Shown in pieces: positions 55,203-63,239 of a stretch of 64,000 nt of DNA. The stretch covers positions 16,974,257 to 17,038,256 of the forward strand of contig NC_135569.1 in the NCBI RefSeq assembly GCF_964340395.1. Reading direction: 5' to 3'. A program made the position numbers and the translations under genes. This DNA comes from Glandiceps talaboti (lineage: Eukaryota > Hemichordata > Enteropneusta > Spengelidae). The notes beneath the pieces were generated by a model, which ran no database searches, was not told where the DNA came from, and saw only the letters and a list, made by a program, of their open reading frames with translations. Numbering within the stretch: position 1 is the first letter of the stretch; each line of letters begins with the position of its first letter.

Positions 55203-55735
55203 CCATCTTTCTTAGTTTCCGTACGGCGACAACCCCAGGTACCCGGATGCACGAGGGACTAACCCGGAAGCAAGTCGTTGTCAGCCATACGTTACAGTGG
55301 TAACATCATCCGAGAAATCGCTGCGTTCAGAGTGTCATTATTCACAGAATTGTTGTTTTCGAGTGAAAACGCGTCTTGAATTGTATAAATGAAGACATGT
55401 CAAGTTATATTTTGAAAGTTGTATCGCTAGTTTGAGACGATTTTCTCACGTACTATCGAGGCTTACTTGGACTTGGACCTTACTCCAGTTTATCGGGAAG
55501 TTTAGCCAGTCCGATAATTCTTTCTGGTTTAGTTTACAACATTTTTGATCACGCAGATTTTGTTGTTGTGATGAAAAGAAATTTAAAAAAAAAGATCACT
55601 TCAACCATTTCGTTGTGTTTTCTTTATGAAAGGTAACAGAACATGAACGAGTGTTACCACTGTAACGTATGGCTGCCAGAATGACTCTCTTTCGGGTACT
55701 TGGCGGGGATTGTCGCCGTCCGGAAACTAAGATGG
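55203..55735. mobile_element. Foldback element or inverted duplication, 533 bp
   Basis: The arms 55203-about 55312 and about 55645-55735 are inverted copies. CTTAGTTTCCGTACGGCGACA pairs with the block at 55711-55731, and CAGCCATACGTTACAGTGG pairs with CCACTGTAACGTATGGCTG. Imperfect stretches lie in between, with a roughly 330-bp unique centre. The right arm ends AACTAAGATGGCG. No coding capacity. Likely a non-autonomous inverted-repeat element; a divergent promoter pair is an alternative. Confidence 0.65.
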
Positions 55736-56365
55736 CGATTAATACATTTCTTCCCTATATATATCTACTACAACTTGTACAAGTTGAATGTTGTTGACTT
55801 GGTAAATTTGTTAGAAAATTGAAATTCAAATTGCCTCAAAATTATTTTAGATCCCTAGTTTATTTCATTCATCATTAAAATTTCTCAGGGTTAAAGCTGT
55901 AAGACAATGGCATTATTTATAGCCAACCTCAAAATCCTCTTTTTTTTCTTTTTCTTGTGTGCATTTCCCAGTCATTTTTTTTCTGAGATTTTGTGCAATT
56001 TTTCATAACAGTAGATTTTTGTTATAAAATGGTGACTATGGTATAAAAGTACAATACATTACCAACTTCTGTGTAAAATGTGTTTTACAGTGAGACATCA
56101 TATGAACCACTAACCACTTTATTGCATCGCTAAAACAAAACTGCATAGTGAAGAGCTGAAGAACTGAACCACTTCTACGTGTCACCAAAATAAAAAATAA
56201 AATAAAAAAAAACCAGCGAAGCTATTCTGACCGATAGGTCGCTTGTTTAGGTGTTACAATGAGACATGAGTAAGGCCACCATTGCCTATACTGGTAAAAT
56301 CCTCAACAACACCATTAAAAGAGGTGACAACTTACATGTTGAATAATTGATTTTATTGACAGATT
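55736..56365. other. Sequence upstream of the small host gene
   Basis: AT-rich and non-coding. It ends in a splice-acceptor-like ATTTTATTGACAG at 56350-56362, three bases before the ATG, so an upstream non-coding exon is likely but I cannot place it. Confidence 0.35.
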
Positions 56366-56482
56366 ATGGAGTCCATGGGTGAATTTGACGATGCTACACC
56401 AGTGTCAAGACAATATTGTGTACCGGTATCTGTGAAGGTTTTTGAAGAGCAAGGAACAGAGGAGACTGCCAAAGGTCTTGAA
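56366..56482 (+). CDS. Small unknown gene, first coding exon (39 aa)
   Basis: The ATG at 56366 has A at -3 and G at +4, a good start context. It encodes MESMGEFDDATPVSRQYC and on to AKGLE, then meets a donor GTATGT at 56483. The exon begins three bases upstream at a pyrimidine-rich acceptor, so the transcript probably has an earlier untranslated exon. The phase at the donor is 0 and matches the exon at 62347. The intron between them holds the complete DNA transposon on the opposite strand; without the transposon and one ATGT it would be about 596 bp. I do not recognise the protein. Confidence 0.5.
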
Positions 56483-56575
56483 GTATGTAGTCTTAAACAA
56501 AAAGAATCTTAATCAATTTACTCATTTCCTACATTTCTCTTATTAGTTCTGAACTTAGAACATAATTATTTACCT

Positions 56576-56579
56576 ATGT
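56576..56579. repeat. Target-site duplication ATGT (left)
   Basis: ATGT directly before the left terminal inverted repeat is repeated directly after the right one at 61844-61847. A 4-bp duplication fits several cut-and-paste superfamilies. Confidence 0.75.
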
Positions 56580-56607
56580 GGGCCGCCGCAAGCGAAAAGG
56601 GACCTTA
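56580..56607 (+). repeat. Left terminal inverted repeat, 28 bp
   Basis: Starts GGGCCGCCGC and ends GGGACCTTA. Identical in all 28 positions to the reverse complement of 61816-61843; identity ends at the next base. GC-rich compared with the surrounding AT-rich DNA. Confidence 0.95.
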
Positions 56608-57073
56608 TGGACAAAATTTTCGATTTTCAGTTTTCATTATTTTGTGAAAGCTTGTATGACGTGCTTCGATTTGATATATGACACGTACTCCAATGCTACC
56701 CCTATCTCTGTGTATAAGGTCATGAACTTTGGGTAATGACCCTTGACCTCACATCTATTTCCTTTCAAGCATGTATAGGCATTATGTATAGGTGAACATC
56801 TCAACATGCTGTACTAAACCCGTTGTTCTTATAGGTATTTGACCTTATTTATGCATATATAAACATGTATATTTCATCTTTGAAGAGAACTGAACATTTT
56901 GCGATAGGACTGTTCCATTTTCATGAAATAGGTGGGATGGGTCTGTAACGGCTGTCTGTCCTCTTTTCTTTAATATCAGGGCTTCGTGACCCCCTGCATT
57001 GGCAGAGTAATTGTACTTTTGACAATTTGATGTTTTAGTTCCCTTCCAGTCCTGATAAATATCTCATTAAGTA

Positions 57074-57081
57074 ATATATAT

Positions 57082-57173
<92 letters not shown>
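57074..57173. repeat. (TA)n microsatellite inside the transposon
   Basis: About 50 TA units with a short ACATACA interruption near the start. The Ile-Tyr ORF across it is an artefact. Confidence 0.95.
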
Positions 57174-57176
<3 letters not shown>

Positions 57177-57257
57177 TTTAGTGATAATTCAGTGTGAGAA
57201 AGTTAACATTCACAGCCTGAAGGTGTATAACTGTCAAACATGATGAAAATGAATGAC

Positions 57258-57305
57258 AAACAACAACAACAACAACAACAATAACAACAACAACAACAAC
57301 AACAA
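57258..57305. repeat. (CAA)n microsatellite inside the transposon
   Basis: About 15 CAA units with one ATA interruption, in the 3' untranslated part of the transposase gene. Confidence 0.93.
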
Positions 57306-57329
57306 TATAGGTTTAAAATAATCTGGACA

Positions 57330-57335
57330 TTTATT
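57330..57335 (-). terminator. Candidate polyadenylation signal of the transposase gene
   Basis: AATAAA on the minus strand (GCAATAAATGTCC), about 160 bases after the transposase stop codon. Position and strand fit the gene's 3' end. Confidence 0.5.
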
Positions 57336-57493
57336 GCATATTAACACAAATACATTGTTTAGTCTATTCTGAGTAAACTCAGGGTATCTGTGATGCATAT
57401 ATCTTTTCACACAACCATTTACTACAAAGCCTATGGAGCACTCTATTGGGAATTTGTAATACAGTTGTTTCATTGTAGTAGGGTACAGTTATT

Positions 57494-58816
57494 CTATTCA
57501 TACAATGGACAGAACTCTTCTCTAAATGGCTCTCTGACATAGGGTAATATCTGTTGATATAACTCCCTGTGTCTTTGTCGGCCAAGACCCCCGGCAGACA
57601 ACAAATTTGGCCTGATGTTTACTGGAGGAGGCCATGAGACACCACGCCTTAGCAAACATACCCTGTCCTCAGTTGCATCAGTAACATGAAATTTACAGTA
57701 AACTACTCCAGGATCAGTTGATGTAAAACGAAAATGATGATACTTACTAATACCTCTCAATGGCTTCAAATAATTCAATAAAAACTTATCCCATTCATAC
57801 CAATTAAAAGTGGGAACACCAGATGGACTCTTATAAGTTATAACCTCATTAATTCTGGCACTTTTATCTACAACTTCAGCAAGCTGATACACAGTATCAA
57901 CATCAGACCTACGATATAGCTGTCTGATCTTACCAAAACAAGCGTCACATATGCACTTTGTGTGACCCACTTGCATAAAATGATAATCTATTTCCTTATT
58001 TAAACCTGTACTGCACCTGTAACAAAAATAATGAATTAAAGTTTTGTTCTTATTTTGTCCAGCACAATTGTCAGCATGGAAGGAACTTTTCTCCTCACCA
58101 AAACTAGAATGATGCAAGTAGTGATCTAGGATGCTCACAACATTGTTAGGACCATGACACTTTTTACCATCGGGTTCAATTGTTTCAGTCTCGTCAAATA
58201 AATAATTAACTTGTTTCTTAACACCTTCACAACAAATACCAAAACAATTTACACGTAAAGGGTTCAAAAAATATAAAGGTCCAACTTGTCTTGATTGATG
58301 TGGTAACATAAATGATTGAGCAAAATCAAATGTATAATGGACATGACATAAATTTGTAGAGCAAGGAGAAACATTTCCTGCAGTGAAGTCAACATCACAA
58401 CCATCCATTTCAACCTTAGCATCTTTAATACATGTATTGAGAAATTCTCTTTCCTGTTGTGCTTTAGTTACATGGGAATGAAACTGTTCTGTGTATGTGA
58501 GTTTGTCTTGTTCACTGAAAGAAAACTGAATTTTCTTTCTGAAGTCTTCACATTTATAACAGACATCAGTCTGAGGGGTCATACATTGTATATGAGGAAG
58601 GCAACTATTCCAGACACTTCTGAATGTACTCTCACCTACTGCAGTTACATTTTTTTCACAACAAGATTTGACATAGTGTTCAAACACATTAAACTTTGAG
58701 TCACTTGAAGGAAGATACACAGGTGGAACACCATCTCTACCACGAGGAGCTGCTGGCATTGGCAACCCTACCTCATCTCCATATCTCTGAAGGAACTTGA
58801 CAACACCATGAATGAC
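57494..58816 (-). CDS. DUF7869-type transposase, exon 3 (catalytic core)
   Basis: 440 codons plus stop. It opens at acceptor TTTTTTTTGGTCACGCAG|GT in phase 0, giving VIHGVVKFLQRYGDEVGLPM after the Glu that ends exon 2. In the predicted 675-aa protein, exon 3 starts at residue 236. Features in order: PPVYLPSSDSKF; CYKCEDF (C321, C324); YTFDFAQSFMLPH with D399; FHADNCAGQNKN with D484; VGHTKCICDACFGKIRQLYR with D526; a C-terminal KYHHFRFTSTDPGVVYCKFH; and a tail ending FCPLYE. The order D-FAQ, ADN-GQNKN, GHTK-x4-D-xx-FG is the signature of the DUF7869 family, here read as an RNase-H-like D-D-D core. The catalytic assignment is inference. No stops or frameshifts, and the C-terminus looks full length. 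Confidence 0.85.
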   Translation of the reverse strand, partial: VIHGVVKFLQRYGDEVGLPMPAAPRGRDGVPPVYLPSSDSKFNVFEHYVKSCCEKNVTAVGESTFRSVWNSCLPHIQCMTPQTDVCYKCEDFRKKIQFSFSEQDKLTYTEQFHSHVTKAQQEREFLNTCIKDAKVEMDGCDVDFTAGNVSPCSTNLCHVHYTFDFAQSFMLPHQSRQVGPLYFLNPLRVNCFGICCEGVKKQVNYLFDETETIEPDGKKCHGPNNVVSILDHYLHHSSFGEEKSSFHADNCAGQNKNKTLIHYFCYRCSTGLNKEIDYHFMQVGHTKCICDACFGKIRQLYRRSDVDTVYQLAEVVDKSARINEVITYKSPSGVPTFNWYEWDKFLLNYLKPLRGISKYHHFRFTSTDPGVVYCKFHVTDATEDRVCLLRRGVSWPPPVNIRPNLLSAGGLGRQRHRELYQQILPYVREPFREEFCPLYE

Positions 58817-59735
58817 CTGCGTGACCAAAAAAAATTAACATTTTAATATCCAAATGATCAGGTTGATATTGTGTGTAGCAGTAAATACAGCAATAATTAT
58901 TTAACCATGAACAGAATATAAACATTGTTACACTTCTACTTAGTGAAATATCATCTCACTAAATAGGTATCTTAACATGAGTATTAGCTTTACTTCTTAA
59001 ACAAATCCCAAAGTCATACTTATGGACAAGATCAATATGTCCAATGTTGAAAAAAAAAACTAATTTTTTAAAGTTAAACCTCAGAAATTTCCATCCCCTT
59101 CTCCCCCCACCTTGCCACTTTCTAACTTAATTTGCCAAAAGTGAGAAATTGTTTGAGACAGCAAACAATTTCACAATAGTATATAGTAGTATGTAGTGCT
59201 ATGAATACAAAGCTAGTATGTACTATGTAGTAGAAAAAAATAATATCTTTTATCAACACTTCAATGTATTTTAGATCCATACATTAACTAAAATGGAAAT
59301 TCTTCCATTTCTGTGATTTGATAGTTAAAAATAATATTTCTACATGTATTTTGGGGTACTGAACAGACTCTATTCAAAGTAAAATTGATCTCATAGAACT
59401 AAAATAGTTGAAAACCTTACCCTCACACTACAACAATTTAGTTTCTTTATCCTACATAATATATTGAAATTTGAATTATTGATCTCACCCTTAGATATTA
59501 AAGATTGTTTTGTATTAAATACTAGTCAAGGTAAGTTAACTAAAGATTGTATCAATCTACTTTCTGAAAGCAACATTGTACCACCACTGAGACCTAAATG
59601 ACTGTAATTGATGTAGTTTGATACATGGTATATTTGGCAACATTGTTTGATAACACTGGTTCTCATCTCAGCACAAACATAGCTATGCAAAAATTAAAAA
59701 AAAGTATATATTCAAAAGGGAAAACAGAAACTCAC
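58817..59735 (-). other. Intron 2 of the transposase gene
   Basis: Donor GAG|GTGAGT at 59735 and acceptor CACGCAG ending 58817, preceded by eight T residues. AT-rich and without coding content. Confidence 0.75.
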
Positions 59736-59842
59736 CTCATAAGAATAAGCATTATGAGGACGTCTTCCCTTATTGCCATGATCACGGGGTGTCACACCAT
59801 TTAATTTGTAATGCTTCAGGATATTCTTGAATGCTTTTGGAC
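59736..59842 (-). CDS. DUF7869-type transposase, exon 2
   Basis: 107 bases between acceptor TTGTCAG|GT and donor GAG|GTGAGT. The first two bases complete a split Gly codon from exon 1; the remaining 35 codons read PKAFKNILKHYKLNGVTPRD, then HGNKGRRPHNAYSYE. The K-x-F-K-N-L-x-KHY-x-x-NG-x-x-PR-x-HGN-x-x-R-x-PHNA-x-S-x-E pattern is the segment that in DUF7869-family proteins leads to the V-x-F-(I/L)-xx-YA/G region opening exon 3. This supports the join independently of the splice consensus. It probably contributes to a DNA-binding helical region; that role is inference. Confidence 0.85.
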
Positions 59843-60854
59843 CTGACAACATAACAGGATTAAAATAGTTATTACAATACAAATAGTCAACATGTATGAA
59901 TAAAGAAAAGGACAATTTAGTGTGTTATTAAATTGAATAAAATAATTGCTTAAAATTAATACATGACTAAGTAAAATAATGATGAATGCAGTAAGTCAAA
60001 AAAAGATGTTAGGAAGGTCAGATCAACATAATACAAATTAATCAATTTGGAGAATTTCACCAACGATATTGAAAATGTACTCTTAATAAAACATCAAATA
60101 TAATATATTTTAAACAATTTCAAACAATTTGAAGGAAAAATAGTTTTGACCAACGACATTCAGCAAAATGTAAAACAATCAAAAATTGCAATTTACCTAA
60201 CAGAAAACAATTATTATGACAAACCAAATCAAACAATAAGCTTAAAGTGTTGTCCATTCAATATTATAATCAACTATTACATAATGATGTAAGATGTCAT
60301 ATTTATTGGAGGCAAAAATTGATTCAAGCTTACATTGAAATACAAAACTTTATGGGGTTGCAATGGCAGGGCGACAGACCAACGACTGGCTAGTCAGCAT
60401 GCATCATATATGTACGTCGCAGGATAGGACTCGCCGAGTTCGTTCTGAACTATGACACAAGGCCGAGGTCAGCAGTCAGATTCGGCTATGTAAATGGCTG
60501 ACAGACAGTGAACATCAACCACTAAATACTATGTACTTTTTATACGATAAAATCTAGTAATATTCACATATTTGGCTTTATTACACACATACAAAAAACA
60601 GTGACTCAACATATATGGGCGGCGAAAATGTCTGAATTCGAGGGGATTGTGTTCACGTCTTTGTTTACAACCGTACAACAACAAACAAACTACGATTATT
60701 TGAGTCGTTCCCACGAGAAATAAAGTGAACAACATAGCAGTGGGATTTCCAAACATTACAATTTCTATTACACATCCTTTCTACATTAATAGTATTCATG
60801 CATCAAAGTAATGTAACTGATAAACACGATATGTACACGCCACAGTCTACTTAC
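59843..60854 (-). other. Intron 1 of the transposase gene
   Basis: Donor ATCG|GTAAGT at 60854 and acceptor TTGTCAG ending 59843; phase 1. It contains a GC-richer patch (about 60360-60480) and a 75-codon minus-strand ORF (60529-60756) with a hydrophobic stretch, treated under findings. Confidence 0.75.
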
Positions 60855-61452
60855 CGATAAAATGAATGTAACGCCATGTTTCACGACAAACTTCATGGCC
60901 ATCAAACAGGTACGCAAAGGACTGGCGATCCCGTTTCCGTCCCTGTTTCGTTTTACCGGCCACTTCCATCATTTCAAGTTTCGCAAGGATCAGGAGATCT
61001 CGCTCTGTAGCTGTGAACTCTGCCATGTTGAGCCTGTAGTCAAATATTTTGTCAACCCCGATATGTTGATAGCAATTCCGATCGACACACTTGCAGCCCT
61101 CGTGTACAGTTTTCTGAACGTCGGCTCGGTCCAACGAATCCTTGTCGCGTCTGGCATGGCCATCGCTTTCAAAATCTTGAGAATATCTTAGAGCAAGCTC
61201 CTCAGTTTGTAATGGTTCTTGCTCTGTCAAGTCATCATCATCATCATCGTCGTCGTCGTTGTCATCACTGTTGTTGGGGTCGGAATGGCGTAAGGAAGGT
61301 GACTCATTTGACACTTCGTCATCTGCCGAAATTATCTGAGGCTCAGAGTCGCTGTCTTCTCCGCTGCTGCCGAGAAGTTCCTTCTGTGAGTCCTCAAGTA
61401 ATTCTTGTAATTCAGTGTCTAAATCAGGATCAACGTGATAGTTCATCGCCAT
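60855..61452 (-). CDS. DUF7869-type transposase, exon 1 (acidic N-terminus and Cys cluster)
   Basis: I start at the ATG at 61452 (GCCATGG, a near-ideal Kozak context). The frame is open further upstream only through non-ATG codons, and a second ATG lies at 61446. 199 codons plus one base of a split Gly codon. Residues 10-80 are strongly acidic, including nine consecutive Asp encoded by an impure ATC/GTC repeat. GCKCVDRNC at 119-127 is a Cys cluster (C120, C122, C127) possibly binding metal. NMAEFTATERDLLILAKLEM at 142-161 is helical, followed by the basic GKTKQGRKRDRQSFAYLFDG and CRETWRYIHFIG, whose ending fits the start of exon 2. The acidic region is unusual for a DNA-binding transposase N-terminus and may mediate protein contacts. 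Confidence 0.82.
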
Positions 61453-61815
61453 GGCATAAATAAATATTGACAGGGAAACTTTCTCCAGACGATCTACAAC
61501 GCAATCTTCTACTGTCAAACCCTAAGCGGGATTTTGTATTCATATGCAAATTTCATATAACATTTACTTCGAGTGGACGCTCCGTTATCTTGTAAAATAC
61601 ACCCAATAAAAAATTGTTTAACCCTCAAAGATACATGAAATGATACACTGTTTATGTGTATTGCATTTCGTTAAGAAAGCAAGTTGCTACATGTATTTAA
61701 TTAAGCAAAAATTCATTTTTTGACATCGTAGAAATTGGCGGTATTTTCACTACGTTTTCAACTTTGCAACATTGTTACTTTAAACGCCGATATATCGATT
61801 TTATGTGCGCGCTGC
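61453..61815 (-). promoter_or_regulatory. Presumed promoter and 5' UTR of the transposase gene
   Basis: Sequence between the start codon and the right terminal repeat, the only place inside the element for a minus-strand promoter. It contains TATCGATATATCGGCG-type sequence near the repeat and AT-rich stretches. No specific site can be assigned. Confidence 0.35.
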
Positions 61816-61843
61816 TAAGGTCCCTTTTCGCTTGCGGCGGCCC
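61816..61843 (-). repeat. Right terminal inverted repeat, 28 bp
   Basis: Reverse complement of 56580-56607 with no mismatch; ends GCGGCGGCCC before the ATGT duplication. Confidence 0.95.
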
Positions 61844-61847
61844 ATGT
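61844..61847. repeat. Target-site duplication ATGT (right)
   Basis: Matches 56576-56579. Together they place the insertion in intron 1 of the small plus-strand gene. Confidence 0.75.
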
Positions 61848-62346
61848 ATATTTTGCCAATTCAAGTAGACATCTGATAACATATGTACCAGTAATTACTT
61901 GCACCAGTGTGCACACATACTAGTGGTATTTGAATTGCAGTGCAATACCGAAAACATTATTGCATACTTGCATGCAAATGAGGGCACACCACCATTCCTT
62001 GTACATGAAAGCGCCTGATTGCACAGCATCATTTTTATGGAAATGTTGACAAACATATGTGGGTACTCAGGGGTATTTGTACTCATATTTGCAGTGTTTT
62101 ATGCTGCACTTTCGCTCACTAGTATGGCCACAGAAAACACTGCAAACACTCAAACAAATACCCCCCCCCTCCCCCAAGTACTCCACACTTGAACTCACAA
62201 GGAGACTTCTCATAGAAATCCAAAGATAAGGTGGGTTCAATACATATATTTTAAGTTTACAAGGACAGCAACCTACTTTGGGTAGAAATATGAAGAATAG
62301 ATTTCTTCATGAAAAGGCACTCACAAGTTTGCTTTTTTCATATCAG
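61848..62346 (+). other. Remainder of intron 1 of the small host gene
   Basis: Non-coding, with a short poly-C run (near 62160) and a pyrimidine-rich acceptor GCTTTTTTCATATCAG ending at 62346. Confidence 0.5.
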
Positions 62347-62451
62347 GATTTGATATTGTACATGGAAAAACATCATGATATCTATCAAGAAATATTGAGG
62401 AAGAAGAAACAAGATGAAATGGAGAACAAAAGTATATTCTCATTTCTAAAG
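62347..62451 (+). CDS. Small unknown gene, second coding exon (35 aa)
   Basis: Between acceptor TTCATATCAG and donor AAAG|GTGAGG, exactly 105 bases and phase 0 at both ends. It encodes DLILYMEKHHDIYQEILRKK, then KQDEMENKSIFSFLK: a charged, probably helical segment with KKKQ. Phase continuity with 56366-56482 and 62546-62629 supports one gene. Function unknown. Confidence 0.55.
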
Positions 62452-62545
62452 GTGAGGAACCTGAAATTAGAAAACAGATATTAGCCCAAACTTTCATCAG
62501 TTAGTTTTCCAAAGGTCAGAAGGTCAATTTCACAACCTGTTTTAG

Positions 62546-62629
62546 CCAGAACCCGACGTTGAATATTGGTCAGATTCCTCAAGCATAGAGCAATACACTC
62601 CAGCATTAACATCTGATGGTGTGATTTAG
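62546..62629 (+). CDS. Small unknown gene, terminal exon (27 aa)
   Basis: Acceptor CCTGTTTTAG at 62545 after a 94-bp intron. Encodes PEPDVEYWSDSSSIEQYTPA, then LTSDGVI, and stops at TAG 62627-62629, giving a 101-aa protein. In the same frame, 18 further protein-like codons (PNSFEPTASSNDSSSGSE) run to a TGA at 62684-62686. The TAG may therefore be a recent truncating change, or the acidic Ser-rich ending may be read in another allele. The region is duplicated at about 63089-63236. Confidence 0.5.
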   Translation, partial: PEPDVEYWSDSSSIEQYTPALTSDGVI

Positions 62630-63088
62630 CCAAATTCATTCGAACCGACTGCTAGCAGTAACGATAGTTCATCTGGTAGTGAATGAGTGAGGAAGGTGTG
62701 GTCAACCACAGACACTGAATGACACTGCTTTATAAGGTTTTTTTCCGATGTAAATTTCACAGACAAATGTAGTCATGGCTAGTACACATTATATGTAATA
62801 GTATACCTGTGTTTAAAGTGTACATGCAAAGGTACATACTTTTTTTCGTAATTATGTTTATTTTGCCATAAAAATAAAGGAAATCGGGTTTGTAATAGTA
62901 CAATATAATTCTAACACAAGAAATTGCGCGAAAAATGAGGCACTCTTGGCTCAGCCACAGAGCACCTTCAGATAAGTACCTCTTATTTGCATATGGATAG
63001 GACAGGATTAGGAACTTTATGACGTCAATGCAGGAACACAAACGCATTCGTCAGTGTATCTTTACATGTAAAGCCATTATGGTCGAAC

Positions 63089-63236
63089 CAGAAGGTCAAC
63101 TTCAAAACCCGTTTTCGCCAGAACCCGACGTTAAATATTGGTCAGATTCCTCAAGCTTAGAGCAATACACTCGAAGCCAAATTCATTCGAACCGACCGCT
63201 AGCAGTAACGATAGTTCCTCTGGTAGTGAATGAGTA
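63089..63236 (+). pseudogene. Diverged duplicate of the terminal exon
   Basis: From CAGAAGGTCAA onward the sequence matches 62517-62688: both read CCAGAACCCGACGTT, then ATATTGGTCAGATTCCTCAA and CCAAATTCATTCGAACCGAC. The copy has lost the acceptor (GTTTTCGCC in place of GTTTTAGCC) and about 25 bases covering the TAG region, which shifts the downstream frame. It is probably not spliced in. Confidence 0.75.
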
Positions 63237-63239
63237 TGT

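Larger units (their letters stand above)
56580..61843 (-). mobile_element. Complete DNA transposon with 28-bp TIRs and a DUF7869-type transposase gene
   Basis: 5,264 bp bounded by perfect 28-bp inverted repeats (56580-56607 and 61816-61843) beginning GGGCCGCCGCAAGCGAAAAG, flanked by ATGT direct repeats. The only substantial gene inside is the three-exon gene on the minus strand (61452 to 57494), which nearly fills the element. It has about 360 bp of 5' sequence and about 890 bp of 3' sequence with a polyadenylation hexamer and two microsatellites. TIRs plus target duplication plus one gene with an RNase-H-like core support an autonomous cut-and-paste element. The 4-bp duplication and GGGCC terminus do not let me assign a known superfamily. 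It sits antisense in intron 1 of the small plus-strand gene. Confidence 0.88.

Noticed and set aside
56976-57473. Minus-strand ORFs with Ile-Tyr or poly-Leu runs
   Set aside because: They are products of the (TA)n and (CAA)n microsatellites within the transposon's 3' region.
60862-61463. Plus-strand ORFs opposite transposase exon 1
   Set aside because: They are antisense shadows. The His/Arg-rich one is the complement of the poly-Asp repeat.
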